From Enterovirga sp. (GTDB lineage: Bacteria > Pseudomonadota > Alphaproteobacteria > Rhizobiales > Beijerinckiaceae), in the NCBI RefSeq assembly GCF_028290205.1, contig NZ_JAQGKF010000168.1:1-51655 (forward strand): a stretch of 51,655 nt of DNA. The letters run 5' to 3'. Shown here one piece after another: positions 24,230 to 32,401 of the stretch; positions within the stretch are counted from its first letter, which is position 1; the number at the start of each line of letters is the position of its first letter. The translations under genes were made by a program, and so were the position numbers. The notes under the pieces are model-generated. The model saw nothing but the letters and a program-made list of their open reading frames with translations. It was not told the origin of the DNA and searched no databases.

Positions 24230-25159
24230 ATGAACCGCCAGGACATCAAGACGCTGCAGCTGTTTGTGCTCGCTTGCGAGCTGCACAGCCTCAGCCGGGC
24301 GGCCGAGCGCCTTCATCTCGCCCCCTCGGCGGCAAGCCGGCGCATCCGCCTCCTGGAGGACAGCGCCAAAGGCCAGCTTCTGGCGCGGCGCCCGCATGGC
24401 GTCGAACCGACCGCGGCGGGATTGACCATGCTGCGCTACGCCCGGGACATGCTGCACCTGACCGAGCAGGTGTCGGGCCTGCTGGACGAGCACCGCTCCG
24501 GCATCCGGGGCTATGTCAGGATCAGCGCCTCAAGCTCGGTGCTGGTGCAGCGGCTGGCCTCCGACCTGTCGCATTTCATCCAGGACAATCCCGAGATCAA
24601 GCTCGACCTGGAGGAGCATCCGACCAGCGGCACGCTCGAGGCCCTGACGCGGAAGCGGGTGGACATCGGGGCAATCGTGGTCGGCGGCGAGAGCGAGCTG
24701 CTGACCAGCTTCCCGTTCGGCGGCGACCGCTTGGCCGTCGCCGTGCCGCGCTCGCACCCTTTCGCAAGCCGGGACCGACTCCGGTTCGCCGAAATCCTGG
24801 GCCAGGACATCGTCACGCTGGAAACCAATACGGCCGTGCGGCGGTTGCTGGCCGAGGAAGCCCGGAAGCTCGGCCAGTTCCTGAAGGTCAGGGTGCAGGT
24901 CAGCAGCTTCGAGGTGGTCGGGCTGATGGTGAGCAAGGGCCTGGGTGTCGGGATCCTGCCGGAACACGGGCTTCGGCCCTTTGCCGACGCGCTGGACCTC
25001 AGCGTGGTGGATCTCGATGAACCCTGGGCGCATCGCGACTTCGCGCTCTGCGTGCGGTCGTTCGAGGAACTCGACCCGCCGACGCGGCGGCTGCTGGCGT
25101 TTCTGCTGAGCGACCGGGCCGACGAGCGTTCGAATCTTGCGAAAACAGAACGCTCCTAA
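24230..25159 (+). CDS. LysR-family transcriptional regulator
   Basis: 309-residue DNA-binding regulator. The N-terminal helix-turn-helix (about 4-60) reads LQLFVLACELHSLSRAAERL then APSAASRRIRLLE, the classic LysR order. The effector-binding domain (about 90-295) has ISASSSVLVQ and GVGILPEHGL. The ATG at 24230 is used; a GTG 6 bases upstream is also possible. It is in the same direction as the amidase-CoA transferase genes and 82 bases before them, so it is likely to control that cluster, with a hydrophobic or carboxylate inducer unknown. Confidence 0.9.
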   Translation: MNRQDIKTLQLFVLACELHSLSRAAERLHLAPSAASRRIRLLEDSAKGQLLARRPHGVEPTAAGLTMLRYARDMLHLTEQVSGLLDEHRSGIRGYVRISASSSVLVQRLASDLSHFIQDNPEIKLDLEEHPTSGTLEALTRKRVDIGAIVVGGESELLTSFPFGGDRLAVAVPRSHPFASRDRLRFAEILGQDIVTLETNTAVRRLLAEEARKLGQFLKVRVQVSSFEVVGLMVSKGLGVGILPEHGLRPFADALDLSVVDLDEPWAHRDFALCVRSFEELDPPTRRLLAFLLSDRADERSNLAKTERS

Positions 25160-25241
25160 TTCAGTTTCTCACGGGCCGGCCGCTGAACTAGCTTTGCCTT
25201 AAGTGGAGGGCGGGCGCCCTCCGCGATGCCGGCTGGAGCCG

Positions 25242-26561
25242 ATGCCGAACCTGCACTTCCCGGACTGGACGTCGCTTTCTCCCGACCAGCGCGGAGAGGA
25301 AGCGCAGCGCTGCCGGGCCCGCCTGGCGGAGCTCGGCACCCGGCTGAACGCCGTGGTCAGCGTTGCCGCGCCTCCGGCCGGGGCGTTCGCATCCGGCACC
25401 GCTCCACTCGGCGGATTGCCCTATGTGGCCAAGGACATGTTCGACCGCGTCGGCCGGCATGCCGGCTGGGGGGGCGTGCGGCCGCAGGGGCCCTCGCCGG
25501 CGGCAAGCGCCGAGATCCTGAACCGCCTCGATGCGGCCGGCGCCGTCGAGGTCGCGGTCTCCACCATGACCGAGCTCGCCTACGAGCCCTCGGGCTATAA
25601 CGGGGTGCGGGGACGCACCCTCAATCCCTGGCACCCGGACGTGGTGTCGGGCGGCTCGTCCAGCGGCTCCGCCGCCCTGGTCGCGGCCGGCGCGGCCGTG
25701 CTCGGGCTTGGCTCGGATACGGGCGGATCGGTCCGCATCCCGGCGAGCTGCTGCGGTGTCACCGGGCTCAAGCCGACGCATGGCGCCGTCCCGGATTCGG
25801 GCAGCATGGCGCTCGCGCCGAGCCTCGACACGGTCGGGATTTTCGCCCGCAGCGCCGCCGAGTTGCAGCTGGTCTGGCCCGTGGTGTCCGGCGCCGCCCC
25901 GGCCGACGAGCGGCCTGTCACCACGGCGGTCGTGCTGGCCGAATGGATCCAGGAGGCGACACCCGGGGTGAGACGCGCCGCCGAAGCCGGGATCGAGGCC
26001 CTGCGCGCCGCGGGCGTCGCCATCGGCTCCGTCGGGTCGACGGGCGGGGTGGACGAGATCGACCGTCACACGCTTCTGGTCATGCAGGCCGAGAGCGCCC
26101 GCGCGCACCGCCCGGCCGCCTACCCCGACGGGCGGCTCTCGCCGTCGCTGCGGCGGCGGCTCACCAAGGGCGAGGAGATCGGCGAGGCCGCACTCGCCGA
26201 CAGCCTCGGGCAGCGCCCCCGCCTCCTCGCCGGCTTTCTGGACTGGATCGGCGAGGCCGATGTGGCCCTGCTGCCCGTGCTGCCGTTTGAGACGCCGCTC
26301 GCCAGCCAGGCGGACCCGGAGAATCCGGCCTTCGAGCCGCGTGTGCTCTATCGGATGAGCAGCTTCACGCGCTTCGTGAACCTGCTCGGCCTGCCGGCGC
26401 TGTCGCTGCCTTGCGGGTTCGATCAGCGCGGCGTGCCGATCGGCCTGCAGATCATCGGCCGCCGCCACCGCGAGCGGCAGCTCCTGGCCCTCGCAGCCCG
26501 CGTCCAGGCGGTCAGCGACTGGCATGGCCGCATTCCCCCCGCTCTCTCCCAGGCCGGTTAG
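25242..26561 (+). CDS. Amidase signature family hydrolase
   Basis: Cytoplasmic amidase of 439 residues from the ATG at 25242, with GGAG 5 bases upstream. The Ser-Ser-Lys triad is complete: Lys64 in YVAKDMFD, Ser139 in GGSSSGSAAL and nucleophile Ser163 in SDTGGSVRIP. The 139-163 spacing matches the family. It hydrolyses an amide to an acid and ammonia. It is followed by a CoA-transferase and an enoyl-CoA-hydratase-like gene, so the acid product may be activated to a CoA ester. GatA is unlikely, because the protein stands without GatB/GatC and the sequence diverges. Confidence 0.9.
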   Translation: MPNLHFPDWTSLSPDQRGEEAQRCRARLAELGTRLNAVVSVAAPPAGAFASGTAPLGGLPYVAKDMFDRVGRHAGWGGVRPQGPSPAASAEILNRLDAAGAVEVAVSTMTELAYEPSGYNGVRGRTLNPWHPDVVSGGSSSGSAALVAAGAAVLGLGSDTGGSVRIPASCCGVTGLKPTHGAVPDSGSMALAPSLDTVGIFARSAAELQLVWPVVSGAAPADERPVTTAVVLAEWIQEATPGVRRAAEAGIEALRAAGVAIGSVGSTGGVDEIDRHTLLVMQAESARAHRPAAYPDGRLSPSLRRRLTKGEEIGEAALADSLGQRPRLLAGFLDWIGEADVALLPVLPFETPLASQADPENPAFEPRVLYRMSSFTRFVNLLGLPALSLPCGFDQRGVPIGLQIIGRRHRERQLLALAARVQAVSDWHGRIPPALSQAG

Positions 26562-26576
26562 GACCGAGAGGACCGC

Positions 26577-27770
26577 ATGACGGCACCTGCACCCTCCTCA
26601 GCGCTTTCGCACCTGCGCGTGCTGGACCTCACCCGCGTCAGGGCGGGGCCGACCTGCTGCCGCGTGCTGGCGGATTTCGGTGCCGACGTGATCAAGATCG
26701 AGGCGCCGCAGGGGGTCGATCCGAACGAGGGCATGAGCGGCCAGCGGCTCGGCTACGACATGCAGAACCTGCACCGGAACAAGCGCTCGCTGACCCTGAA
26801 CCTGAAGCGGCCGGAAGGCCGGGCCATCTTCATGCGGCTGGTCGAAACCGCCGACGTGGTGGTCGAGAACTTCCGTCCCGACGTGAAGGGCCGGCTCGGC
26901 ATCACGTATGACGACCTGCGGGCCGTGAACGAGCGCATCATCCTGGCCTCGATCTCGGGCTTCGGGCAGACCGGCCCCTACCGCGACCGGGCCGGGTTCG
27001 ATCAGATCGCGCAAGGCATGGGCGGGCTGATGTGGGTCACGGGCGAACCCGAGCAGGGTCCCATGCGGGCCGGCATCGCGGTCGCGGATTCCGCCGCCGG
27101 CCTGTATGCCGCGACCGGCATCATGGTGGCGGTCGCCGAGCGCGAACGCTCCGGCCAGGGCCAGTGGGTGCAGACCTCGCTGCTGCAGGCGCAGATCGCC
27201 ATGATGGATTTCCAGGCAGCCGCGTACCTGGTGGAGGGCAAGGTCCCGGGCCAGGCCGGCAACGACCACCCCTATTCAACCCCCATGGGCGTTGTCCGCA
27301 CCCAGGACGGTTACATCAACATCGGGGTCGCCGGCGAAGGCCAGTGGGCCGCGTTCTGCCGCGCCCTGAACAGGCCCGACCTCCTCGGCCACCCGGACTA
27401 CGCCGTGCAGGACCTGCGCTTCCGAAACCGGGCCAAACTCAAGGCCGAGCTGGCCGCCATCTTCCCATCCCGAACCTCGGCCGAATGGCTGTCCGATCTC
27501 GAGGCGCATGGCGTTCCGGCCGGACCGGTGTATCGGGTGGACGAGGTCTTCGCGGACCCGCAGGTCGAACATCTCGGCATCGCCGTGCCGGTTCGGCATC
27601 CGGAACTGGGGGACATCCGCCTGGTCGGACAGCCCATCGATCTGTCCCGCACGCCCGCCAGCATCGCGGCTCCGACCCCGGACCCGGGCGCCCATACGGA
27701 CGAGGTGCTGGCGCAGATCGGCCTGGACGCCCAGGCGGTCGCCGATCTACGGGCCGCCCAGGTCGTATAA
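26577..27770 (+). CDS. Class III CoA-transferase (CaiB/BaiF family)
   Basis: 397-residue acyl-CoA:carboxylate CoA-transferase in the cytoplasm. Family motifs are RVLDLTRVRAGPTCCRVLAD (about 14-33), IKIEAPQGVDP, LNLKRPEGR and the Asp nucleophile region GIAVADSAAGLYAATG with Asp171. SISGFGQTGPYRDRAGFD is also diagnostic. It is 15 bases after the amidase and 12 bases before the hydratase-like gene, so all three probably form one transcript that activates the amidase product. Confidence 0.92.
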   Translation: MTAPAPSSALSHLRVLDLTRVRAGPTCCRVLADFGADVIKIEAPQGVDPNEGMSGQRLGYDMQNLHRNKRSLTLNLKRPEGRAIFMRLVETADVVVENFRPDVKGRLGITYDDLRAVNERIILASISGFGQTGPYRDRAGFDQIAQGMGGLMWVTGEPEQGPMRAGIAVADSAAGLYAATGIMVAVAERERSGQGQWVQTSLLQAQIAMMDFQAAAYLVEGKVPGQAGNDHPYSTPMGVVRTQDGYINIGVAGEGQWAAFCRALNRPDLLGHPDYAVQDLRFRNRAKLKAELAAIFPSRTSAEWLSDLEAHGVPAGPVYRVDEVFADPQVEHLGIAVPVRHPELGDIRLVGQPIDLSRTPASIAAPTPDPGAHTDEVLAQIGLDAQAVADLRAAQVV

Positions 27771-27782
27771 GGGAGAGACGCG

Positions 27783-28571
27783 GTGAGTTCAGGGGATGTC
27801 GGCCTCACGATCGAAGGCCCGCTGGCAAGGATTACGCTGGACCAGCCAGCTCGCCACAACGCCATGTCTCTCGCGATGTGGCGCCGCCTGCCGGACCGCG
27901 TCGAGGCCGCGATCAACGACCCGAACGTGCGAGTGATCCTGGTGACCGGGGCTGGCGAACGGGCCTTCTGCGCCGGCGCGGACATTTCGGAATTCGGCAC
28001 GAACCGCTCCGGCCCAGAGGCCGCCACCGCCTATGACCACATCGTCGATGTGGGCCTGGAAGCGCTGCGCGGCGCCGCAAAGCCCACGGTGGCGGCCATC
28101 AAGGGCATCTGCTTCGGCGGCGGCCTCGAAATCGCCCTGTGCTGCGATCTCCGGCTCGCCTCGGCCTCCGCGCGCTTCCGGCTGCCGGCGGCGCGCCTTG
28201 GCCTGGGTTATGCACACGAGAACGTCTCGCTGCTGGTGGACCGCATCGGCCCCGCCGCCACGGCCGAAATCGTGTTCACGGCAGGGATCCTCGGTGCCGA
28301 GGAGGGACGGTCGGTCGGGATCGTCCAGCGCGTCTTCGCCGACGCGACGTTCGCCGACGATGTCGAGAGCTATGTGGCATCCATCACGGCCAACGCCCCC
28401 TTGGTGCTGCAGGCGGCCAAGCGCAGTCTGCTCGAACTCGCCAAGCCGCTCGGCCAGCGCGACGTCGGAGCGGTCGCGGCCGCCGTTGCAGCCTGCGTGG
28501 CGAGCCAGGACTATAACGAAGGGCAGGCCGCCTTTCGCGAGCGCCGGGAGCCCCGGTTCAGGGGCCGGTAG
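27783..28571 (+). CDS. Enoyl-CoA hydratase/isomerase family protein
   Basis: Crotonase-fold protein of 262 residues, GTG start. The oxyanion-hole blocks AFCAGADISEF (about 61-71) and GICFGGGLEIALCCDLRLAS (about 108-127) are intact. The position matching the first catalytic Glu of true enoyl-CoA hydratases (Glu144 in the rat enzyme) appears to be Ala136 (RLPAARLGLG), while the second (Glu162 in AEIVFT) is kept. So hydration is doubtful, and isomerisation, ring cleavage or hydrolysis is possible. It lies in the amidase-CoA transferase unit, so its substrate is probably the CoA ester formed there. Confidence 0.88.
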   Translation: MSSGDVGLTIEGPLARITLDQPARHNAMSLAMWRRLPDRVEAAINDPNVRVILVTGAGERAFCAGADISEFGTNRSGPEAATAYDHIVDVGLEALRGAAKPTVAAIKGICFGGGLEIALCCDLRLASASARFRLPAARLGLGYAHENVSLLVDRIGPAATAEIVFTAGILGAEEGRSVGIVQRVFADATFADDVESYVASITANAPLVLQAAKRSLLELAKPLGQRDVGAVAAAVAACVASQDYNEGQAAFRERREPRFRGR

Positions 28572-28620
28572 AAAACAATCGCGCCGTTCGGGCCGCGGCG
28601 TCCACTAACGGAGGAAAGCC

Positions 28621-29613
28621 ATGAAGATCATCAAGTCACTGTTAGGAATGGCCGTCGCGGCCGGGCTGTCATTCACCGCGACACCGGGCTTCGCGGTCGG
28701 ACCGGCGCCGGCACCCCTGGCCACGCCGGTCAAGCTGACCATCGGCTACGTCAAAGTCGGACACCTCGCGCCGCTGTCCCTCGTTCCCGAGGAAACCAAG
28801 AAGCTCGGCGTCGAGATCGAACTCGTGGAGTTCTCGCGCTACGCCGACGCCCGCACGGCCCTCCTGGCCGGCTCGCTCGACGCGGCCGCGGTGGCCCCGG
28901 CTGACCTCGCCATCAGCCTCGCCCAGGGCTCGACCAACATGGTCGGCATCATGGGCGTCGGCGGCTCCAAGAAGTACGTCATCGGCCGCAAGGGCGTGAA
29001 GCTCGATTCCTGGGAAGACCTGAAGGGCAAGAAGGTCGCCATCGGCCCCGGCTCGGCCGTGTGGTTCCAGTTCGCCGCCACGGTGACCGAGAAGGGCGTG
29101 CCGTATAACAGCTTCCAGGCCATCAACATCCAGGGCGGCGGCGCGAATTTCAACCAGGCGCTCCAGCGCGGCGAAGTGGACGCGATCGTCTGCTGGGAGC
29201 CCTTCGAGTCGATCCCTGTCCTGGAAGGCTACGGCTTCTTCGCCAAGAACCTCGAATACAGCGAGTCGAAGGCGGTCGGAGCCGAGCTGGGCATGATCGC
29301 GGCGAGCCGCAAGGCCGTGGAAACGAAGCGCGACGCGGTGGAGCGTTTCGTGTGGGCCTATATCAAGGCCCAGGAGACGCTGTCGGCCGACCCGGCCCGG
29401 TTCGCCGATTCCTATGCCCGCCTGACCGGCGTCGACCCCCGGATCGCCACCGAGGCCTCGAAGCTGATCACGCTCGGCGCAGTGATCTCCCCTGAGCAGC
29501 TCGAGCGACAGGCCAAGGCCTTCGCTGATCTCGGCGTGATCCAGAAGGACATGTCGGGCGAAATCCGGAAGTACTGGGACGCCTCCTTCGTGGCCAAGGC
29601 CACGGGGCGATAA
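28621..29613 (+). CDS. Periplasmic binding protein of SsuA/TauA/NMT1 type
   Basis: 330-residue exported binding protein for an SsuABC/TauABC-type ABC importer. A Sec signal peptide (about 1-25, GMAVAAGLSFTATPGFA) is followed by the type II binding fold with TIGYVKVGHLAPLSLV, LLAGSLDAAAVAP and LKGKKVAIGPGS, and by VDAIVCWEPF in the hinge. This family binds alkanesulfonates, nitrate, pyrimidines or thiamine precursors. GGAGG precedes the start. A strong hairpin follows the stop, then the permease, as often found between an abundant binder and its permease. Confidence 0.9.
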   Translation: MKIIKSLLGMAVAAGLSFTATPGFAVGPAPAPLATPVKLTIGYVKVGHLAPLSLVPEETKKLGVEIELVEFSRYADARTALLAGSLDAAAVAPADLAISLAQGSTNMVGIMGVGGSKKYVIGRKGVKLDSWEDLKGKKVAIGPGSAVWFQFAATVTEKGVPYNSFQAINIQGGGANFNQALQRGEVDAIVCWEPFESIPVLEGYGFFAKNLEYSESKAVGAELGMIAASRKAVETKRDAVERFVWAYIKAQETLSADPARFADSYARLTGVDPRIATEASKLITLGAVISPEQLERQAKAFADLGVIQKDMSGEIRKYWDASFVAKATGR

Positions 29614-29624
29614 TTTTGGGGTCC

Positions 29625-29650
29625 GCCGTCGTCCCCTCGGGGGCGACGGC
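29625..29650 (+). terminator. Strong intercistronic hairpin in the ABC-importer operon
   Basis: GCCGTCGTCCC (29625-29635) pairs with GGGGCGACGGC (29640-29650), an 11-pair stem with one G-T pair and a CTCG loop. It lies between the binding-protein stop and the permease start. It probably protects the 3' end of the binder message and lowers permease expression rather than fully ending transcription. Confidence 0.55.
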
Positions 29651-29665
29651 TGCCTGGAGACAGCG

Positions 29666-30580
29666 ATGGCACAGAGCGAAGCATTGCCGGCGGACGGGCA
29701 CACCTTGTCCGCCCCAGCCCCCGTCAGGCGGGCGCCCGCCCAACCCCAGCGCACGGGAGTGGCGCACCTCCTGACCAACACGGCCCCGGGGCGCCTCGTG
29801 CTGGCCGTCTCAGTGCCGGTGCTGCTGCTGATCCTGTGGCAGCTTGCCGGACGGGGCACCGGATCTCTGTTCGGGGGCGTTCTGCCCACGCCGGACCGCG
29901 TCTGGGCGGCGTGGCAGACCTGGGCCTTCGGCCAGGCCGGCCTCGGGCTGAACCCCTATAGCGGAACCTGGCTGTCGAACGTCCTGTACTCGGCGCAGCG
30001 CGTCGGCCAGGGGTTCGCCCTCGCCACTCTGATCGGCGTGCCGTTCGGCATCCTGATCGGCTGGAACCGGCTCGCGGCCGGCACCTTCGACCCGCTGATC
30101 CAGGTTCTGCGCCCCATCCCGATCACGGCCTGGCTCCCCTTCTCGATCGCCGTGTTCGGCATCGAGAGCATGGGGGCCGTGTTCCTGATCGCGCTCGGCG
30201 CCTTCTACCCGATCGTGATCAACACCACGGCGGGCACGCGCGGCGTCGAGAAGAACTGGATCCGGGCCGCGCTGATGATGGGCGCCCGCCCGTCGGACAT
30301 CCTGCTGCGGGTCATCCTGCCGGCCTCCCTGCCGTCCGTCTTCACGGGCCTGCGCATCGGGCTCGGCATCGGCTGGACCGCCGTCATCGTGGCCGAGATG
30401 GTCGCCGTGAAATCCGGCCTCGGCTACGTGTTGTGGGACGCCTATTACATCGGCCGAATGGACGTGGTCATCGCGGACATGGCCTCCATCGGCCTGCTTG
30501 GCTACCTCAGCGACCGGCTGATCCTCGCTCTCGAGCACTGGTTGCTCGGCTGGCGCCGGCTCCAAAGCTTCCAGAATTGA
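29666..30580 (+). CDS. ABC transporter permease, SsuC/TauC type
   Basis: Inner-membrane permease of 304 residues with six predicted helices. The EAA-type loop that contacts the ATPase reads RAALMMGARPSDILLRVILPASLPSVFTGLRIGLG (about 208-242, shown here only in parts: ALMMGARPSDILL, then LPASLPSVFTG). A Pro-rich N-terminal tail of about 35 residues precedes the first helix. It is 8 bases before the ATPase gene. With the binder and ATPase it forms a complete SsuABC/TauABC-like importer of unknown cargo. Confidence 0.9.
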   Translation: MAQSEALPADGHTLSAPAPVRRAPAQPQRTGVAHLLTNTAPGRLVLAVSVPVLLLILWQLAGRGTGSLFGGVLPTPDRVWAAWQTWAFGQAGLGLNPYSGTWLSNVLYSAQRVGQGFALATLIGVPFGILIGWNRLAAGTFDPLIQVLRPIPITAWLPFSIAVFGIESMGAVFLIALGAFYPIVINTTAGTRGVEKNWIRAALMMGARPSDILLRVILPASLPSVFTGLRIGLGIGWTAVIVAEMVAVKSGLGYVLWDAYYIGRMDVVIADMASIGLLGYLSDRLILALEHWLLGWRRLQSFQN

Positions 30581-30588
30581 GTGATCGC

Positions 30589-31353
30589 ATGAGCCTGATC
30601 GCGTTCAACGGCGTCTCGAAGACCTTCAGCGGCAAGACCGCGGTCCGGGCGCTCGCCGATGTCGACCTCACCATCCAGGAGGGCGAGTTCGTCGCCCTCC
30701 TGGGGCCCTCGGGCTGCGGAAAGTCCACGCTGCTGAACCTGCTGGCCGGGTTCGAGCCGCTCAGCGACGGCGACTTGACCTTCGACGGGCAGACGGTGGC
30801 CCGTCCGGGCCCCGACCGGGGCGTCGTGTTCCAGGAAGCCTCACTGTTCCCGTGGCTGACGGTCTGGGACAACATCACCTTCGGACCCCGCGTCCAGCGC
30901 CAGAGCAAGGCGGATTACGAGGGCCGGGCCCGCGAGATGCTGCGGCTCGTCGGCCTCGAGGCGTTCAAGGATGCGCTGCCGGCGCAGCTCTCGGGCGGCA
31001 TGCGGCAGCGCGTCGGCATTGCCCGCGCACTGGTCATGAACCCGCGCGCCCTGCTGATGGACGAGCCGTTCGGCGCGCTCGACGCGCAGACCCGGCTCAC
31101 CATGCAGCAGCTCCTGCTCGACGTGTGGCAGACGCTCGGCATCGCCGTGCTGTTCGTCACGCACGATATCGACGAGGCCGTGCTGCTGGCCGACCGCATC
31201 TGCGTGATGTCGGCCCGCCCGGGCCGCATCACGCGCGAAATCCCCGTTGAGCTGCCCCGCCCCCGCTCGATCGACAGCCTGATCACCCCTGAATTCATGG
31301 CCTATAAGGGCATGATCATGACGGACATGAAGGTCGCGCACGGAGCCCATTGA
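30589..31353 (+). CDS. ABC transporter ATP-binding protein, SsuB/TauB type
   Basis: 254-residue ATPase starting at the ATG at 30589. Walker A is GPSGCGKST (about 38-46), signature LSGGM (about 132-136), Walker B ALLMDEPFGALD (about 152-163), and the switch is VTHDIDEAVLLADR. The family-typical VFQEASLFPW is present near 83. The last base of its stop codon is the first base of the next start (TGATG), so the deacetylase is translationally coupled to the transporter. Confidence 0.93.
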   Translation: MSLIAFNGVSKTFSGKTAVRALADVDLTIQEGEFVALLGPSGCGKSTLLNLLAGFEPLSDGDLTFDGQTVARPGPDRGVVFQEASLFPWLTVWDNITFGPRVQRQSKADYEGRAREMLRLVGLEAFKDALPAQLSGGMRQRVGIARALVMNPRALLMDEPFGALDAQTRLTMQQLLLDVWQTLGIAVLFVTHDIDEAVLLADRICVMSARPGRITREIPVELPRPRSIDSLITPEFMAYKGMIMTDMKVAHGAH

Positions 31354-32234
31354 TGGCCAATCCCCGGGTTCCCTACCGGCTGAGCTCGAGCCGGCCGCCG
31401 CTGCCCGCGCTCGACGGCAAGCGCATCCTGGCCCACCTCGTGGTCAACGTAGAGCATTGGCGCTTCAGCGATCCGATGCCGCGCAGCATCCTGACTCCGC
31501 CGCACGGGCGGGAGACGGTGCCGGACGTCCCGAACTTCTCCTGGGCGGATTATGGCATGCGGGCCGGGCTCGCCCGCATCCTCGACCTGTTCCGCAGCCG
31601 CGGCCTGCCCGCTTCCACGAGCTTCAACGCCGGCGTGATCGAGGCCTATCCGGAGGCGGCGGCCGCGATGCGCGACGCCGGATGGGAATTCATCGGCCAC
31701 GGCATGCACCAGCGTGCGCTGAACCACGCCGAGGGCGGCGAAGGGGCCGTGATCGGCGAAGCCATCGACCGGATCGCCGCCTTCACGGGGGTGCGGCCGC
31801 GCGGCTGGCTCTCGCCGGGTCTGCGGGAGACGGACGACACGCCGGACATCCTGAAGGGTCTCGGCATCGACTACGTGTTCGACTGGGTGATCGACGACGT
31901 TCCGTCCTGGATGACCACGCGCAACGGGCCGCTGCTCGCGATGCCCTACAACCTCGAGATCAACGATTCCGTCATCTATGCCGTCGAACGTCACGCGACG
32001 GGCGAGATGTCGAACCGCCTGGACCACACCCTGCGGCTGTTCGAGCGCGAGGCCCAGAGCGCGACCCGCGTGCTCGCGCTCGGCCTGCATCCACATCTGA
32101 TCGGCGTGCCGCACCGCTTTCACGAGCTCGAGCGAATGGTCGATCGCCTGTCCGCCTCGCCGCAGGTGAAATTCGTGACCGGGGCCGAGATCGCGGATTG
32201 GTATGCCGCGCACGAGCCCGCCCCGCCCCCCTGA
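31353..32234 (+). CDS. PuuE-like polysaccharide-deacetylase-fold hydrolase
   Basis: 293-residue member of the polysaccharide-deacetylase superfamily, in the branch with PuuE allantoinases and some cyclic imide hydrolases. The NodB-type motif 1 is replaced by VVNVEHW (about 31-37), as in PuuE-like proteins. Motif 2 is EFIGHGMHQ (about 112-120), giving metal-ligand His. LSPGLRETDDTPDIL and LGLHPHLIGVPHR are further family blocks. No signal peptide is visible, so it is cytoplasmic. Its start overlaps the importer ATPase stop, which makes it likely that it opens or deacylates the imported compound. Allantoinase itself is not proven, as no other allantoin gene is present. Confidence 0.85.
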   Translation: MANPRVPYRLSSSRPPLPALDGKRILAHLVVNVEHWRFSDPMPRSILTPPHGRETVPDVPNFSWADYGMRAGLARILDLFRSRGLPASTSFNAGVIEAYPEAAAAMRDAGWEFIGHGMHQRALNHAEGGEGAVIGEAIDRIAAFTGVRPRGWLSPGLRETDDTPDILKGLGIDYVFDWVIDDVPSWMTTRNGPLLAMPYNLEINDSVIYAVERHATGEMSNRLDHTLRLFEREAQSATRVLALGLHPHLIGVPHRFHELERMVDRLSASPQVKFVTGAEIADWYAAHEPAPPP

Positions 32235-32235
32235 A

Positions 32236-32250
32236 TTCGCATTATGCGAA
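32236..32250. promoter_or_regulatory. 15-bp palindrome upstream of the MmgE/PrpD genes
   Basis: TTCGCATTATGCGAA is a perfect inverted repeat with 7-bp arms around one T, just after the deacetylase stop. TTCG...CGAA repeats resemble operators described for some IclR-type regulators; no such regulator is visible in the window. It lies about 150 bases before the MmgE/PrpD start. Confidence 0.45.
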
Positions 32251-32287
32251 ATCTGGTTGCCCAAAGTTCTTATTCTGCCAAGCTCGG

Positions 32288-32301
32288 CCATACCCGTATG
32301 G
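32288..32301. promoter_or_regulatory. Second palindrome in the same gap
   Basis: CCATACCCGTATGG has 6-bp inverted arms (CCATAC, GTATGG) around CC. It is about 100 bases before the MmgE/PrpD start, and its centre is about 51 bases from that of the first palindrome. The GTAT/ATAC arms recall GntR-type operators. Confidence 0.4.
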
Positions 32302-32401
32302 TTCCCGTGGCCGCCCCTGTGCCGGCCCAGCCCAGTCCGAGGATCATGTTTCTGTTTGACGGCCAGCGGGTCGCGGCCCCGCCATCGGACGAGCCGTCCC
32401 G

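Noticed and set aside
25242-26561. GatA subunit of the tRNA amidotransferase for the first amidase (and likewise 38704-40104)
   Set aside because: No GatB or GatC lies nearby, the N-terminal sequences do not look like GatA, and both genes are next to transport or CoA-activating genes.
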